From positions 19,502 through 83,501 of the forward strand of contig JAQYWR010000037.1 of NCBI GenBank assembly GCA_029379225.1: 64,000 bases of DNA, read 5' to 3'. This document shows, piece by piece, positions 17,321 through 27,070 of the stretch (position 1 is the stretch's first letter; every line of letters begins with the position of its first letter). Under the pieces are notes generated by a model that did no database searches, was not told where the DNA came from, and saw only the letters and a program-made list of their open reading frames with translations. The DNA comes from Nostoc sp. S4. Lineage in GTDB: Bacteria > Cyanobacteriota > Cyanobacteriia > Cyanobacteriales > Nostocaceae. The position numbers and the translations under genes were made by a program.

Positions 17321-17881
17321 TCAACGCACTTGGGTTTGATAAGTCGCTTTAACTGTCGTCTTTGCTGCAACTGACGGAACCTGTAAACGGATGTGGGTGT
17401 AAGCAATGGCTGGCGCTGGTTTTGTTTCCACTTTGCCGTCAGGAAGAGTAATTTTAACAGTGGGATTTTCGACGAAGCTACGCCCACCATCAATGCTATA
17501 AGAAATTTTTCCATTATTAGTTACATCAGCAGATTTCAGTACATAGACCATTCCTTTGGGAATAGGTTGATTTAAAGTTAAATTTTTCACTGGGCGATCG
17601 CTTTGATTTTCACCACTTAAGGTATATTTCAATACATCTCCTGGTTGCACCACAGCTTGACCTTTTAAAGGTTCCCATTTCTGGCTTTTTTTACCTTGTC
17701 GATCTTGAGCGATGATTTGCTTTTCAGCTTCTAAACGCAATTGAAGCGCTTGAGTTTTGATATTTTGAGCATAGGCACTTTCTGAATGCCAAATATTTGC
17801 AACTCCTGGAATTTGACTGAAAAACGGAACTGTAATTATTAGTGCAAACGCACCTAAACCTGCAAAAGAAATACCATTCAT
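17321..17881 (-). CDS. Small exported DUF11-type protein
   Basis: 186 residues with a signal peptide-like start (GLGAFALIITVPFFSQIPGV) and one DUF11-type domain (AVVQPGDVLKYTLSGENQSD, then PIPKGMVYVLKSADV and the SIDGGRSF segment). In this family the domain is an Ig-like beta sandwich found in repeated surface proteins. Here only one copy is present, so it may be a minor subunit or periplasmic adaptor for its larger neighbours at 18062 and 15583. It is codirectional with both. The specific role is unknown. Confidence 0.75.
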   Translation of the reverse strand: MNGISFAGLGAFALIITVPFFSQIPGVANIWHSESAYAQNIKTQALQLRLEAEKQIIAQDRQGKKSQKWEPLKGQAVVQPGDVLKYTLSGENQSDRPVKNLTLNQPIPKGMVYVLKSADVTNNGKISYSIDGGRSFVENPTVKITLPDGKVETKPAPAIAYTHIRLQVPSVAAKTTVKATYQTQVR

Positions 17882-18061
17882 ATAAATAACTTCCAGAATC
17901 TTGATTGTTGACTTATCTTTCCCTGCTTGTACTCAAAAATAGTCACTTCGGTGTTTGCTTAATGTTTAAAGGTTGGGGAGTTAGGTTAACTGGTTGGAGT
18001 GATACTGTAATCTCTCCAAGTCTGCATAGCTTTGGAGTCCCTAATCCCCAATCTCAACGAA

Positions 18062-20602
18062 TTAGTTGACCTTACGTTGGAAGGTAAATGTTCTTTGAAT
18101 ACCTGGTGCAATTACGCCAGATATACTATCTACATACTTAGTAATATCAGTGTTTACCGTAGTTCCAGTTTGGTCGATACCAGAGTTATTAGCTGGGTTA
18201 CCACTGAAGAATCGAATGGTTGCATTTCCAGAATCCTTAGCTGAGCCAACAATATTGCTAGTATCAATTTGACCACTGATATCGTTGTCTAATGCCCAGT
18301 TGTTAGGGTTTTGCGTACCATCTTCAGTAATCACAACTTTGTCAGCATTCAAAATTACATTACCAGTTCCAGATTGAGGTTCGGAAATATTGCTGTACTG
18401 AATTTGGTACTCAATAATGTTTCCTGGTGCAGGCTTCTTGGGATCGATACTGAATGTGCCATCATTCCCTTGGACTACAGGCCCACTTCCTTGTAAAACT
18501 CGTGATTGTTTCAGCAGTTTCAGGTAGCCAGTGTAGACGCGATCGATAGTGATGTTGGATGAATCAAAGGTATTATCGTTTCCACTATCCTTGATTCCAT
18601 CTCCATTGGTATCCGTCGTGTAGTTGTCAATAGAAGCAGTGATGGGTACTGGGAAGCCTCTATTAATATCAGTGGATAACTGCGTGCCTGAAGGCAAATC
18701 AACTTCTACCCCATAGTTGATAGTTGCACCAGTAGCAAAGTTGGGAATTGTAATTGCTGCACCAGTTGTTGTAAATGCTCCATTATTGTAGGTATAGATA
18801 GCAGACTGACTATTATAAGTAATAGTCACCTTCGTACCATTCGGTAAATTTCCTGGAATTGCTGGTGGCGTTGGCTCTAACTTCAAAACGCCTGGGTCAG
18901 TACCACTATTTTTAACTGTGTTGGTGAAGCCAACTGACTGCGGATCGAGTGTACTACCAGGTGCTGTACCAGCAGGAACCAGAGAAGATTTGTTAGTGAA
19001 ATCATCGTTAGTCAGACCCGATGGCCCAGTAGCATCCGGCGCATTTTGGGGCCCGTTGAGTACCGCTGAAGCCACAGGTGCTTGCACAGTAAAAACATTC
19101 GCCTCACCACCGGGGCCACTACCACTGTTGTTATTGCCTGTGTCAGTTCCAGTTTCCGGAGATGCTGGAGTGTTAATATAACCATCATCAACACTGGTAG
19201 ACGGTAGAGTATTGGGAACACCATCACCGTCAGTATCTGTACCCGCAGGAGGTGTCATACTGCCTGGGGAACCGTCGTAGTTGCTGGGATTTTGGTCGCC
19301 TGAGTCGTCGTATACCGGGAAATTGTTGGTAGGCGTTTGACCAAACAATTGAGCGATATTAGCGACGGTTAAGGGTGAAGTTGCAGTTGATTTAACGGCT
19401 AGCTGAATCGAGAAGCCACTCACTGTTTTTCCAGGAGCGATGGAAGTAATGGTTGCTGGATTATTGATAAAACCAACACGAGTAACTGAGGCAAGAGTTG
19501 GTGGTGGTGTCGTAGTCCAACTAGCTGTATTAGCATTAGTTGTAACTGGACTAGTCGTATAAACAGTTTGCCAACCAGGTGGTGCAGTTGGTGCTACTGC
19601 CAAATCCATACCGAGAGGAATTGCATCAGAAACCAAGATATAGGTGCCATTCGCACCATTAACATTAATGCTTGTACCCGTTAAAGCTGCTGGGGTAATT
19701 CCCTGTCCAGTGGGATCGTTGGACTCAACTCGTAAACTCAAATCGTAGGTCAGTTTATCATCTGTTATTGCAGTCGTGCCAGCATTGTTATAGCTGCTGC
19801 GAATCTTGAGAATTGTGGCTAAAGCGTAGGTTTTCAGCGTTGAACCAACCTTAATTTGCTCGGTGGCGCTAGCTTCCCGCGTACCATTAACTGGTGCGCC
19901 AGCTACCTCACCAACAACACTACCATCGGGGTTATCTACGGTGAACACGTCACCACCATCAGGACTCCGCAGCTGGTTTTGAGCATCACCAGGAGTGTTA
20001 CCCAAGGTAACAGTAATTACATCATTGGTTTGAGCGCCATTTTGGACGGTAACTGGTACCCGCACCAACACAGTACCACCAACCGGAACAGAAGGTGTAT
20101 CTACGCCGCCTTGAGGGATATTTGTCCAAGTTTGACCGCCGTCGGTGCTATATTGCAGGCTATTAGCTGTACCACCATTTGGTAATGTGCCAGAAACTGT
20201 ACCAGGCCCAGTTGTTGTAGCTTGGTTAGGAATGTGGAATTTGGTTGGGTCGTTACCTACGTTGGTCAGGGTGTAAGTGTAGATCAGTAAGTCACCAACC
20301 TGGACTGTTGTATTGGTAGCACTAGAAGTAGCATCTGTGACACCAGAGGCAGTGACGGTGATCCCAGCAACCTCTGCCACGCTGACAACTACAGTATTGG
20401 AAGTGGAGTTGATTGTTGTTCCTGGACTATTGGGATCTTCATAAGTTGCTGTAGCTGTGTTACTGATAGATGTACCCGCAGTAGTTCCGTCAGCTAACAC
20501 AGGTGCAATAAATTGGAAAAGGCTGCCAGTTAATAATGCTGTTGCTATTAAAAATTTATAGTGGTGACGCTGCTTGTTTATAAATTTATTTTGTTTTTCC
20601 AT
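18062..20602 (-). CDS. Large exported DUF11 repeat protein (fimbrial/surface type)
   Basis: 846 residues from ATG 20602 (MEKQNKFINKQRHH), preferred over an upstream TTG at 20662 that has no ribosome-binding site. A signal peptide (FLIATALLTGSLFQFIAPVLA) is followed by SNTATATYEDPNSPGTTINS, then several DUF11-type beta domains separated by Pro/Gly/Asp-rich linkers that resemble calcium-binding or flexible stalks (DTDGDGVPNT). The protein ends FTFQRKVN without a sorting signal or barrel strand. First gene of the leftward cluster. It is probably secreted to or displayed on the outer membrane, an inference from composition and context. Confidence 0.78.
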   Translation of the reverse strand: MEKQNKFINKQRHHYKFLIATALLTGSLFQFIAPVLADGTTAGTSISNTATATYEDPNSPGTTINSTSNTVVVSVAEVAGITVTASGVTDATSSATNTTVQVGDLLIYTYTLTNVGNDPTKFHIPNQATTTGPGTVSGTLPNGGTANSLQYSTDGGQTWTNIPQGGVDTPSVPVGGTVLVRVPVTVQNGAQTNDVITVTLGNTPGDAQNQLRSPDGGDVFTVDNPDGSVVGEVAGAPVNGTREASATEQIKVGSTLKTYALATILKIRSSYNNAGTTAITDDKLTYDLSLRVESNDPTGQGITPAALTGTSINVNGANGTYILVSDAIPLGMDLAVAPTAPPGWQTVYTTSPVTTNANTASWTTTPPPTLASVTRVGFINNPATITSIAPGKTVSGFSIQLAVKSTATSPLTVANIAQLFGQTPTNNFPVYDDSGDQNPSNYDGSPGSMTPPAGTDTDGDGVPNTLPSTSVDDGYINTPASPETGTDTGNNNSGSGPGGEANVFTVQAPVASAVLNGPQNAPDATGPSGLTNDDFTNKSSLVPAGTAPGSTLDPQSVGFTNTVKNSGTDPGVLKLEPTPPAIPGNLPNGTKVTITYNSQSAIYTYNNGAFTTTGAAITIPNFATGATINYGVEVDLPSGTQLSTDINRGFPVPITASIDNYTTDTNGDGIKDSGNDNTFDSSNITIDRVYTGYLKLLKQSRVLQGSGPVVQGNDGTFSIDPKKPAPGNIIEYQIQYSNISEPQSGTGNVILNADKVVITEDGTQNPNNWALDNDISGQIDTSNIVGSAKDSGNATIRFFSGNPANNSGIDQTGTTVNTDITKYVDSISGVIAPGIQRTFTFQRKVN

Positions 20603-21536
20603 AGTTTTAGTTTGTTTCCTGAACTTGTGTCCTGGATTTTCAAGGAGGAGAAAGTTCGGCAATTTTTAAAAAATTACCGATGATATTTGCCTAAAACTTC
20701 AACGCTTTGAGAATGTAAACTTGAGGAGTTAAAGCAGAATTGGTGAATTCTGATTCCAAGAATTCACCAGAGAAGTTTGAACGCTGATATTGGCGCAACC
20801 CGCAGTAGGTATGGAAACTTCACAGAGTAAAATACTCTTAAAACCCGCGTTGGAGACTTACTTTGTATATTTTACACTTGTTGAAATTTGCTGTCAGTTA
20901 TTGACACTCCTCATCAAATATATTGAGGCAATACCTTGAAATGATTTACCTATCTTAATTTGCGATCGCCCCTGGTAATTAAGACTGGCAATCATAAGAG
21001 TATAGGGAACTTACTGTTGCGTACTGCCCAATTGTTTATACAAATAGAAATTTAACTTTGACTGCAAAAAAAATCTACCGTATAAATAAGTAACTTCTCT
21101 AAAGGTGAATGAGTGTATTCAAGGTTAAAAATCCACTTTATTGTTTCAAGATAAATAGTATATTTCCTAATTCAGCTTCAACTAAAAATACTAAAATTTA
21201 TATATGAAAATACTTCTAGCTCTTTGAAGAAATTCAGTAACCGAGCTAAAACGCTAAAAATTAATAATAATATAAATTTTCATAGTATAAATGCGACTTG
21301 ACCATAACTACTAACAGTATTTAAACTGAATAATCAAAATAATTGTCTAGTTTTATAACTAGAATTAACTAAGTGTAAGTACTAGATAAAGGAATTTATT
21401 GATATTAAAATTTGACAAAAATTAGTACTTTCACTACTAGATATACCCGACAAATTTTGTCGGGTATGTTTGACTCGTATTTTTGCTCGTGTTACTATCA
21501 GGCGACAGTTGATGGACAGACAGGGAAAGCTAGTTT
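20603..21536. other. Divergent intergenic region between DUF11 gene and thrC
   Basis: About 930 bases with no coding signal on either strand. A 10-bp hairpin TGGTGAATTC/GAATTCACCA (20741-20769) lies in the likely leader of the DUF11 cluster. The middle is AT-rich with one HIP1 site. A 25-nt palindrome (21443-21467) lies 70 nt before thrC. Confidence 0.5.
21443..21467. promoter_or_regulatory. Palindrome upstream of thrC
   Basis: ATACCCGACAAA (21443-21454) and TTTGTCGGGTAT (21456-21467) form a perfect 12-bp stem. No gene ends just before it on either strand, so it is either an operator, an attenuator in the thrC leader, or an interspersed palindrome. Which cannot be decided from sequence. Confidence 0.4.
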
Positions 21537-22841
21537 ATGACTCAGGCAATCACAACCCAATCCCAAGTCAGTAATGCCACATTTAAAGCCTTGAAGTGCA
21601 AGGAATGTGGTGCAGAATATGAACCCAAAGCCAGCAATGTATGTGAATTATGCTTTGGGCCTTTGGAAGTCAAGTATGACTACAGCGCTCTACGTCAGAC
21701 CGTCACTCGTGAAACAATTCAAGCTGGGCCTAATTCAATTTGGCGCTACCGTCCATTTTTGCCTGTCACAACTGATAATGTTATAGATGTGGGAACTGGT
21801 ATGACTCCCTTAGTTCGTTCCCATCGTCTTGCCCGCCGCCTGGGTCTAAACAAGCTATATATTAAAAATGATGCGGTGAATATGCCCACCCTCAGCTTCA
21901 AGGATCGGGTGGTATCAGTCGCCCTGACTAGGGCACGAGAGTTGGGTTTTTCTACAGTTTCTTGCGCTAGCACTGGTAACTTGGCAAATTCTACAGCTGC
22001 GATCGCCGCTCATGCTGGTTTAGACTGCTGTGTATTTATCCCCGCAGATTTGGAAGCAGGTAAAATTCTCGGTAGTTTAATCTACAGTCCCACCCTAATG
22101 GCTGTTAAGGGCAACTACGATCAAGTAAATCGTCTCTGTTCGGAAGTTGCTAATACACATGGCTGGGGTTTTGTCAATATTAATTTGCGTCCCTACTACT
22201 CGGAAGGTTCCAAAACGCTAGGCTTTGAAGTTGCAGAACAATTGGGTTGGGAATTACCCGACCATATAGTTGCTCCTTTAGCTTCTGGTTCGCTGTTTAC
22301 CAAAATTTATAAAGGTTTCCAGGAATTTGTAGAAGTTGGTTTGGTAGAAGGTAAGAACGTTCGTTTCAGCGGTGCTCAAGCTGAAGGTTGTTCGCCCATT
22401 GCCCAAGCATTCAAAGAAGGGCGCGACTTTATTAAGCCAGTGAAACCGAATACAATTGCTAAATCAATTGCGATCGGTAACCCAGCAGACGGCATTTATG
22501 CTGTGGATATAGCTCAGAAGACTGGTGGTAACATTGAATCAGTCAACGATGCAGAAATTATTGATGGCATCAAGCTGCTAGCAGAAACCGAAGGCATCTT
22601 CACAGAAACAGCAGGTGGTACAACGGTCGCTGTGCTGAAAAAACTGGTAGAAGCTGGCAAAATCGACCCAGATGAAACTACCGTGGTTTACATTACTGGC
22701 AATGGACTCAAAACCCAAGAAGCAGTACAAGGCTACATTGGCGAACCCTTGACTATTGATGCTAAACTCGATAGTTTTGAACGTGCGCTAGAGCGATCGC
22801 GTACTCTCGATCGCTTGGAATGGCAGCAAGTCCTCGTTTAG
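21537..22841 (+). CDS. thrC: Threonine synthase, zinc-ribbon N-terminal form
   Basis: 434 residues. An N-terminal zinc-ribbon-like segment (CKECGAEYEPKASNVCELC, two C-x2-C pairs) is followed by the PLP type II fold. TLSFKDRVV carries Lys122, the Schiff-base lysine, and STGNLANSTAA binds substrate. Threonine synthase converts O-phosphohomoserine to threonine. A second homologue without the zinc ribbon is at 30328. The MoaD/ThiS-like gene 84 nt downstream is a common cyanobacterial neighbour, and the pair probably share a transcript ending at the hairpin at 23262. Confidence 0.95.
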   Translation: MTQAITTQSQVSNATFKALKCKECGAEYEPKASNVCELCFGPLEVKYDYSALRQTVTRETIQAGPNSIWRYRPFLPVTTDNVIDVGTGMTPLVRSHRLARRLGLNKLYIKNDAVNMPTLSFKDRVVSVALTRARELGFSTVSCASTGNLANSTAAIAAHAGLDCCVFIPADLEAGKILGSLIYSPTLMAVKGNYDQVNRLCSEVANTHGWGFVNINLRPYYSEGSKTLGFEVAEQLGWELPDHIVAPLASGSLFTKIYKGFQEFVEVGLVEGKNVRFSGAQAEGCSPIAQAFKEGRDFIKPVKPNTIAKSIAIGNPADGIYAVDIAQKTGGNIESVNDAEIIDGIKLLAETEGIFTETAGGTTVAVLKKLVEAGKIDPDETTVVYITGNGLKTQEAVQGYIGEPLTIDAKLDSFERALERSRTLDRLEWQQVLV

Positions 22842-22900
22842 TCATTTGTCATTTGTCAAAACCAAGGACAATGGACAATAGACGAAGGACAAATTTTTAC
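22842..22900. repeat. STRR heptamer tract between thrC and the MoaD-like gene
   Basis: Units of the TCATTTG and GGACAA(T/G) kind (TCATTTGTCATTTGTCAAAA, then CAAGGACAATGGACAATAGA) fill the spacer. They can pair with each other (TTTGTC with GACAAA) to form a weak hairpin. Confidence 0.6.
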
Positions 22901-22925
22901 TTTTCACTCTTAACTTTCTACTTCT

Positions 22926-23201
22926 ATGACCGTAACAGTCTTAGTTCCTACTGCTCTTCAACAATTTACTAATAACCAAGCTAGTGTAGAATCCAGTGGC
23001 AGCACTATTGCTGAACTTGTGGATTCATTAGAACAAAGTTTTCCTGGGTTCAAATCACGATTGTGTGATGACGAAGGAAAACTACGGCGGTTTGTAAATT
23101 TCTACCTGAATGATGAAGATATTCGCTTTTTAAAAGGTGCAGATACGCACCTCAATGACGGGGATGAAGTAAGTATTGTCCCTGCTGTTGCTGGTGGTTA
23201 A
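22926..23201 (+). CDS. MoaD/ThiS-like ubiquitin-fold sulfur carrier
   Basis: 91 residues with the beta-grasp pattern of MoaD/ThiS/CysO proteins and a C-terminal Gly-Gly (SIVPAVAGG), the end that is adenylated and thiocarboxylated. MoaD serves molybdopterin synthesis and CysO serves cysteine synthesis. The family pattern DGDEVSIVPAVAGG is intact. Next to threonine synthase rather than moaE or moeB, so its sulfur acceptor is not obvious, and a link to the PLP enzyme upstream, like CysO with CysM, is an inference. Confidence 0.88.
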   Translation: MTVTVLVPTALQQFTNNQASVESSGSTIAELVDSLEQSFPGFKSRLCDDEGKLRRFVNFYLNDEDIRFLKGADTHLNDGDEVSIVPAVAGG

Positions 23202-23261
23202 TACTCAGAACTCCAAATCAGGTAGAATCCTGACTAGACAAACCTTTGAGAGATTGTTTCG

Positions 23262-23282
23262 TTCCCAGTCTAAGACTGGGAA
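23262..23282. terminator. Hairpin after the thrC/MoaD-like pair
   Basis: TTCCCAGTCT (23262-23271) pairs with AGACTGGGAA (23273-23282). It follows the MoaD-like stop by 60 nt. No long U-tract follows, so it may be an interspersed palindrome acting as a terminator or an mRNA end stabiliser. Confidence 0.5.
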
Positions 23283-23360
23283 TGATTGTGAAGCTAACTC
23301 CAAAGAATAAATTATATGATATCCAGGAAAAAACTGATTATTTTGATTTAACTTGATTAA

Positions 23361-23714
23361 TTAAACAGCAATTATCTGAGCAAGTCTTTGTTGCCAAGAT
23401 TCATTGTTATCAATAGTTAAGATAATCCGTTTATAGGATTCATCTAGCAATTCAATGGTTAAATAATTTGTCTCTCGATTCACGTACCAAAACTCTCTAC
23501 CCCGGTTAGTGTAATAAGTTCCTGCCTTAATCACTCCAGGAACAAAGCTTCCAGGGGCACGTAATTCTCGCCAATTACTTTGGGGTTCGGCTGTCGTAAC
23601 TTGTTCAATATGCGCCAATGGTATTTGCCAAAGTTTATTCAAGCGAACTGCTAGCAGTTGCTCTTTGAGCGTAAATTCTATCTGTAATTTCTCATCAATT
23701 ATACTTAGATTCAC
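23361..23714 (-). CDS. Small PH-like domain hypothetical protein
   Basis: 117 residues, GTG start at 23714. The alternating strands LQIEFTLKEQLLAV, LWQIPLAHIEQVTTAEP, GTYYTNRGREFWYV and LTIELLDESYKRIILTID, with the G-SFVPGVIKAG turn, resemble bacterial PH-like domains. No membrane helix or signal peptide. The function is unknown. It stands alone, convergent with the thrC pair. Confidence 0.65.
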   Translation of the reverse strand: MNLSIIDEKLQIEFTLKEQLLAVRLNKLWQIPLAHIEQVTTAEPQSNWRELRAPGSFVPGVIKAGTYYTNRGREFWYVNRETNYLTIELLDESYKRIILTIDNNESWQQRLAQIIAV

Positions 23715-24251
23715 AATTTATTTCGCTGTCAGTAATTTTTTATCTAGTATTACTCACAAAAGTCCTACCAGAACCAGTATTTATTAGATATTAACAAGTT
23801 CAAACTTATTAAGTAATCTTATATAAATACTGTGTTGCGTTAGTAACGCATCTAAAATCTGAGGTAATGGCACACTCTTTGTGATGACAGCACCCCAGTT
23901 GCTACAACCCAAAGAACTAAAGCAAGATATTGGCTTGCCTAAAAGATTCAAAGCTTTTTCTTTTTTAACCTTTATTATTAAAAATAACCTTTAATAAAAA
24001 TATTTTATTCACTTAATATTCAGATTAATTAATAACAATATTAAAATATATTTGATTTTAAAATTTTATAACTAGATTTTTGAGTAGCTACTAATTTGTG
24101 TTAATAGTCAAATTTATAACAATTAAAATATCTAAAATAAAGATAAATTTATACTTATCTATGATTGGTGGCAATTTGGCAATTTGGCATTTTGTAATTC
24201 TGGTATTTTGATATATTGTAGAAATTACCAAGATGTTTTTACTTGTTATAC

Positions 24252-24283
24252 AAAGCACGGCTGGGCTAAAGTACGTGCTTTTT
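24252..24283 (+). terminator. Terminator-like hairpin 1
   Basis: AAAGCACG pairs with CGTGCTTT across a loop that includes GCTGGGCTAAAGTA, followed by TTTATTCC. A TATATT hexamer lies ~35 nt upstream. It is not behind any protein gene. Confidence 0.5.
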
Positions 24284-24484
24284 ATTCCTATTTGTTTGGC
24301 GTTTTGGCATTACATTACAATTTATTTATGATAGAATGATTTGAATATAAATAATTTAAATATAAAAGATATAGTAAATTAGTATTTTGGGGTTGATATT
24401 ATTCACTAGCCTTTCTACCTCTTGAATTTTATTTATGCTATTTTTTCTATAGTCTAAGGTGTACTACTACTTTCAAGCTATTTG

Positions 24485-24513
24485 GACGGGATAAATCATC
24501 CCGTCTTTTATTT
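24485..24513 (+). terminator. Terminator-like hairpin 2
   Basis: GACGGGA (24485-24491) pairs with TCCCGTC (24499-24505), followed by TTTTATTTT. This is a classical intrinsic terminator form. No protein gene precedes it for more than 700 nt. Confidence 0.6.
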
Positions 24514-24708
24514 TGACTGCTAGTTGTAAACAAAAATCTTGAGAGGATATTTAGAAAATAGTAGATTGTATAAAAATTATTTTTAATCAGTCTAAAAAAA
24601 ATATATGATTGTAATTTTAAAATTTGCCTATCTTAAGGAGGATTTAGGGTATTTCAAAAGTGTCTAATAGAACACAAAGACATTTAAAATATCCTCATAG
24701 TTTTTAAA

Positions 24709-24742
24709 TTTTTTGCCATAGCATAAAGGCTATGGCAAAAAA
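24709..24742. terminator. Terminator-like hairpin 3, bidirectional
   Basis: A 14-bp perfect stem TTTTTTGCCATAGC / GCTATGGCAAAAAA with a 6-nt loop. U-tracts are available on both strands, so it could end transcripts from either side. Confidence 0.65.
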
Positions 24743-24886
24743 TATTCTATTTCAAGTATTCAGTGATACTCAAACAGTTTTCTATCAGGTTTGAGGATAT
24801 TTGCACACTTCCCATAGGAAGATGCCTGATGAATATAATATTGAGTAAATTAATTCGGGATGTTGTTATGCACTGGATTTATATTG

Positions 24887-24916
24887 AGGTTTGGTTTACT
24901 ACCAAACCTTTTTTAT
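24887..24916 (+). terminator. Terminator-like hairpin 4
   Basis: AGGTTTGGT (24887-24895) pairs with ACCAAACCT (24901-24909), followed by TTTTTATTTCT. A TATAAT hexamer lies about 50 nt upstream, which would give a very short transcript. Confidence 0.6.
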
Positions 24917-25168
24917 TTCTCTTAAAAATAGGATATAAGCTATGGAGTAGCGAGTTTATTCTTAGCGTTTTCCAAAGTAGAGGAACTGGTCTGTCTCATC
25001 GACTAAAATAAGTCGCGTTATGATGTATTAGAAAAGATATGACAATTTATATTGTCTAAAATTTTTATCTATCTTGAAAGGGATAAACTTAAAATATTAA
25101 ATTTATCTATCAAAGTACTGAGAATTATAAATCGTGAATTCAGTAATTTAGAATTATTGATTCTTAGA

Positions 25169-26887
25169 CTAGAAAGTAAAAGTACTCCGCAGAATGCCAA
25201 TCGTAACTGAATCACTATCTGGTGTGTGACCAGGTTCAAAAATCTGAATGATACCTGGTGTAATGCTAATATTATCATTTATCTGAAAACGATAAAATGC
25301 TTCAATTTGAGTAGTTGTCCCTGGTTGTCCTCCTGTGCGTCCTAAACCAGTATTGATAAAATCAGGGACATTATTTCCTATAGGTAGATTGCTACTAGTG
25401 ATTTTTGGAGGTTGTCCGATATAAATTCCGCCCAAGTTACCCTTGGCAAATAAATCGGGGAAATTCAAGAACACCATATAATTTGTTGTTTCAACATTTC
25501 CTGATTGCCCAGGAATATAAGATTTAGTATAACCACCCCATGCACCCACACTAATACTCTTTGAAATTTGCCAAGTTGCAGTTGCACCTACAGCGTTAGT
25601 TTGTAGGGGTGCTGATTTTCCAGTAGTGCTATTAATTGCAGTTAAGCATTCATCGCCAACGAAGGTTAGTAAACAACCATCTGATGAATAATTATTAACG
25701 TAATATAAACTTAAATCTACAGTATCAGTTGGTGTCAACAACAGTTGTACACCTGTAGTGGTGTTTCCATCAAATAAACCACTACCTTTACTGGGATTTC
25801 CTGGTTGATAACTAGTATAAATTGCCTGCAAACTAGCGCGTTTAGCAAATTGCCAATCAATAGCAATACCACCGTGACCATATCCCATATTTAAAATCGG
25901 GTTTCTTTGAGCAAAATAAGATAGCGGCCCGGTTGCAGCACTTTCTACCCGATTTGGGCCTCGGAAAGCAGCTGGCATACTTACGCCTTCTGTTCCCACC
26001 ATCACTGCTAATTTATCTGTTACCAGCCAATGAAAATTGAGATCGCTAATAATCAAATTATCTGTAGGAAATTCGTAGCCAAGTAAAACATCATTCCGAG
26101 AAACGCTATTAGTAAATCTCGGTGCACTAGTACCCTTACCATCTAACAGACCTGTCAATAAGTAACTACGAGGAGTAATTTGACTAGTTAAATACAACTG
26201 CGCCAAGGAAATAACATCAATATTTGTTCCACCATCATCTGTATCTTTTTGTCCATCTCTAGGATTAACATCACCACGATTACTAGTCCGTCCTTGAAGC
26301 CCAACTATCAATAGTCCGCTGAGTTTAGTTGTTGTTGAAAATTGGTTAGCTTGAATTTCCGCAGTTTTAGCTTCTAAATTATCAACACGACCCTGTAAAG
26401 TTGCTAATTCAACTGCAAATTCTGACTGCAACCTTTGTAATTTTGTTAAATCTTCACGCCTAACTAAATCACTAGTAGCTGTCACAATTAACTCGTTGAT
26501 TTTATCTAAACAAGCATTCACACCAGCAGCAAATTCATACCGAGTTAAGGCGCGATTACCGCGATAGTTACTATTTGGATAACCAGCTATGCAACCATAG
26601 CGTTCTACCAAAGACTGCAATGCAGCGAATGCCCAATCACTAGGTTGTACATCTTTTAATTGGGACACCGATGTGACTTGTGACATCGGATCTACTGTCA
26701 GGAGCGATGAGGGAATACTATCGCTCTCAATTCCTGAGTTCTCAATTTTGAATTCTGGATTCTGAGTATTTCCTATGTCCGTGGGAATAGCGATCGCTTT
26801 TTCTACATCTATGTTGACTCCCGCAACAAGTAACAATGCGAGCATCCAGATTTTAATATGGCTGCGGCTAATAAGTCTACCTTTCAA
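25169..26887 (-). CDS. SLH-domain iron-uptake/OprB-type porin
   Basis: 572 residues. The frame begins at a TTG (26887) with a basic n-region and the hydrophobic core MLALLLVAGVNIDV, a signal peptide. An SLH domain at ~70-140 (VQPSDWAFAALQSLVERYGC, then YRGNRALTRYEFAAG) binds cell-wall polymer. A short coiled coil (SEFAVELATLQGRVDNLEAK) follows, then an OprB-type barrel to the final Phe (ILRSTFTF). These are the main outer-membrane porins of cyanobacteria and pass small solutes and inorganic ions. It stands alone. A decayed fragment of a sister gene lies at 3618-3713. Confidence 0.92.
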   Translation of the reverse strand: MKGRLISRSHIKIWMLALLLVAGVNIDVEKAIAIPTDIGNTQNPEFKIENSGIESDSIPSSLLTVDPMSQVTSVSQLKDVQPSDWAFAALQSLVERYGCIAGYPNSNYRGNRALTRYEFAAGVNACLDKINELIVTATSDLVRREDLTKLQRLQSEFAVELATLQGRVDNLEAKTAEIQANQFSTTTKLSGLLIVGLQGRTSNRGDVNPRDGQKDTDDGGTNIDVISLAQLYLTSQITPRSYLLTGLLDGKGTSAPRFTNSVSRNDVLLGYEFPTDNLIISDLNFHWLVTDKLAVMVGTEGVSMPAAFRGPNRVESAATGPLSYFAQRNPILNMGYGHGGIAIDWQFAKRASLQAIYTSYQPGNPSKGSGLFDGNTTTGVQLLLTPTDTVDLSLYYVNNYSSDGCLLTFVGDECLTAINSTTGKSAPLQTNAVGATATWQISKSISVGAWGGYTKSYIPGQSGNVETTNYMVFLNFPDLFAKGNLGGIYIGQPPKITSSNLPIGNNVPDFINTGLGRTGGQPGTTTQIEAFYRFQINDNISITPGIIQIFEPGHTPDSDSVTIGILRSTFTF

Positions 26888-27070
26888 TTTTTTACTCTGC
26901 TCACATACTTAAGTGACGAGTGTATTCGCGATTGTTTAACACTTACATGAGTAAATTTACGGAATTTGTACAAAATTAGACATTATTATTCTGGGCAACT
27001 TCACGAAGGGGGAGTATAACTGGGGAGTAGGGACGGGGACTGGGAGCAGGAGACTAGGAAAATTTCTTGC

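Larger units (their letters stand above)
23715..25168. other. 1.45-kb AT-rich region with four terminator-like hairpins
   Basis: No convincing protein gene. A 36-codon frame at 23884-23994 (MTAPQLLQPKELKQDIGLPK) may be a truncated N-terminus and has no match I know. Between 24250 and 24915 there are four hairpins at roughly 200-nt spacing (listed separately), several with U-tracts and preceded by TATAAT-like hexamers (for example 24377 and 24836). This arrangement suits a row of short non-coding transcripts. A frame at 24763-25011 spans one of the hairpins and looks non-coding. Confidence 0.45.

Noticed and set aside
24763..25011. 82-codon plus-strand frame in the AT-rich region before the porin gene
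   Set aside because: It runs through a strong terminator-like hairpin and has odd composition, no ribosome-binding site and no recognisable pattern.
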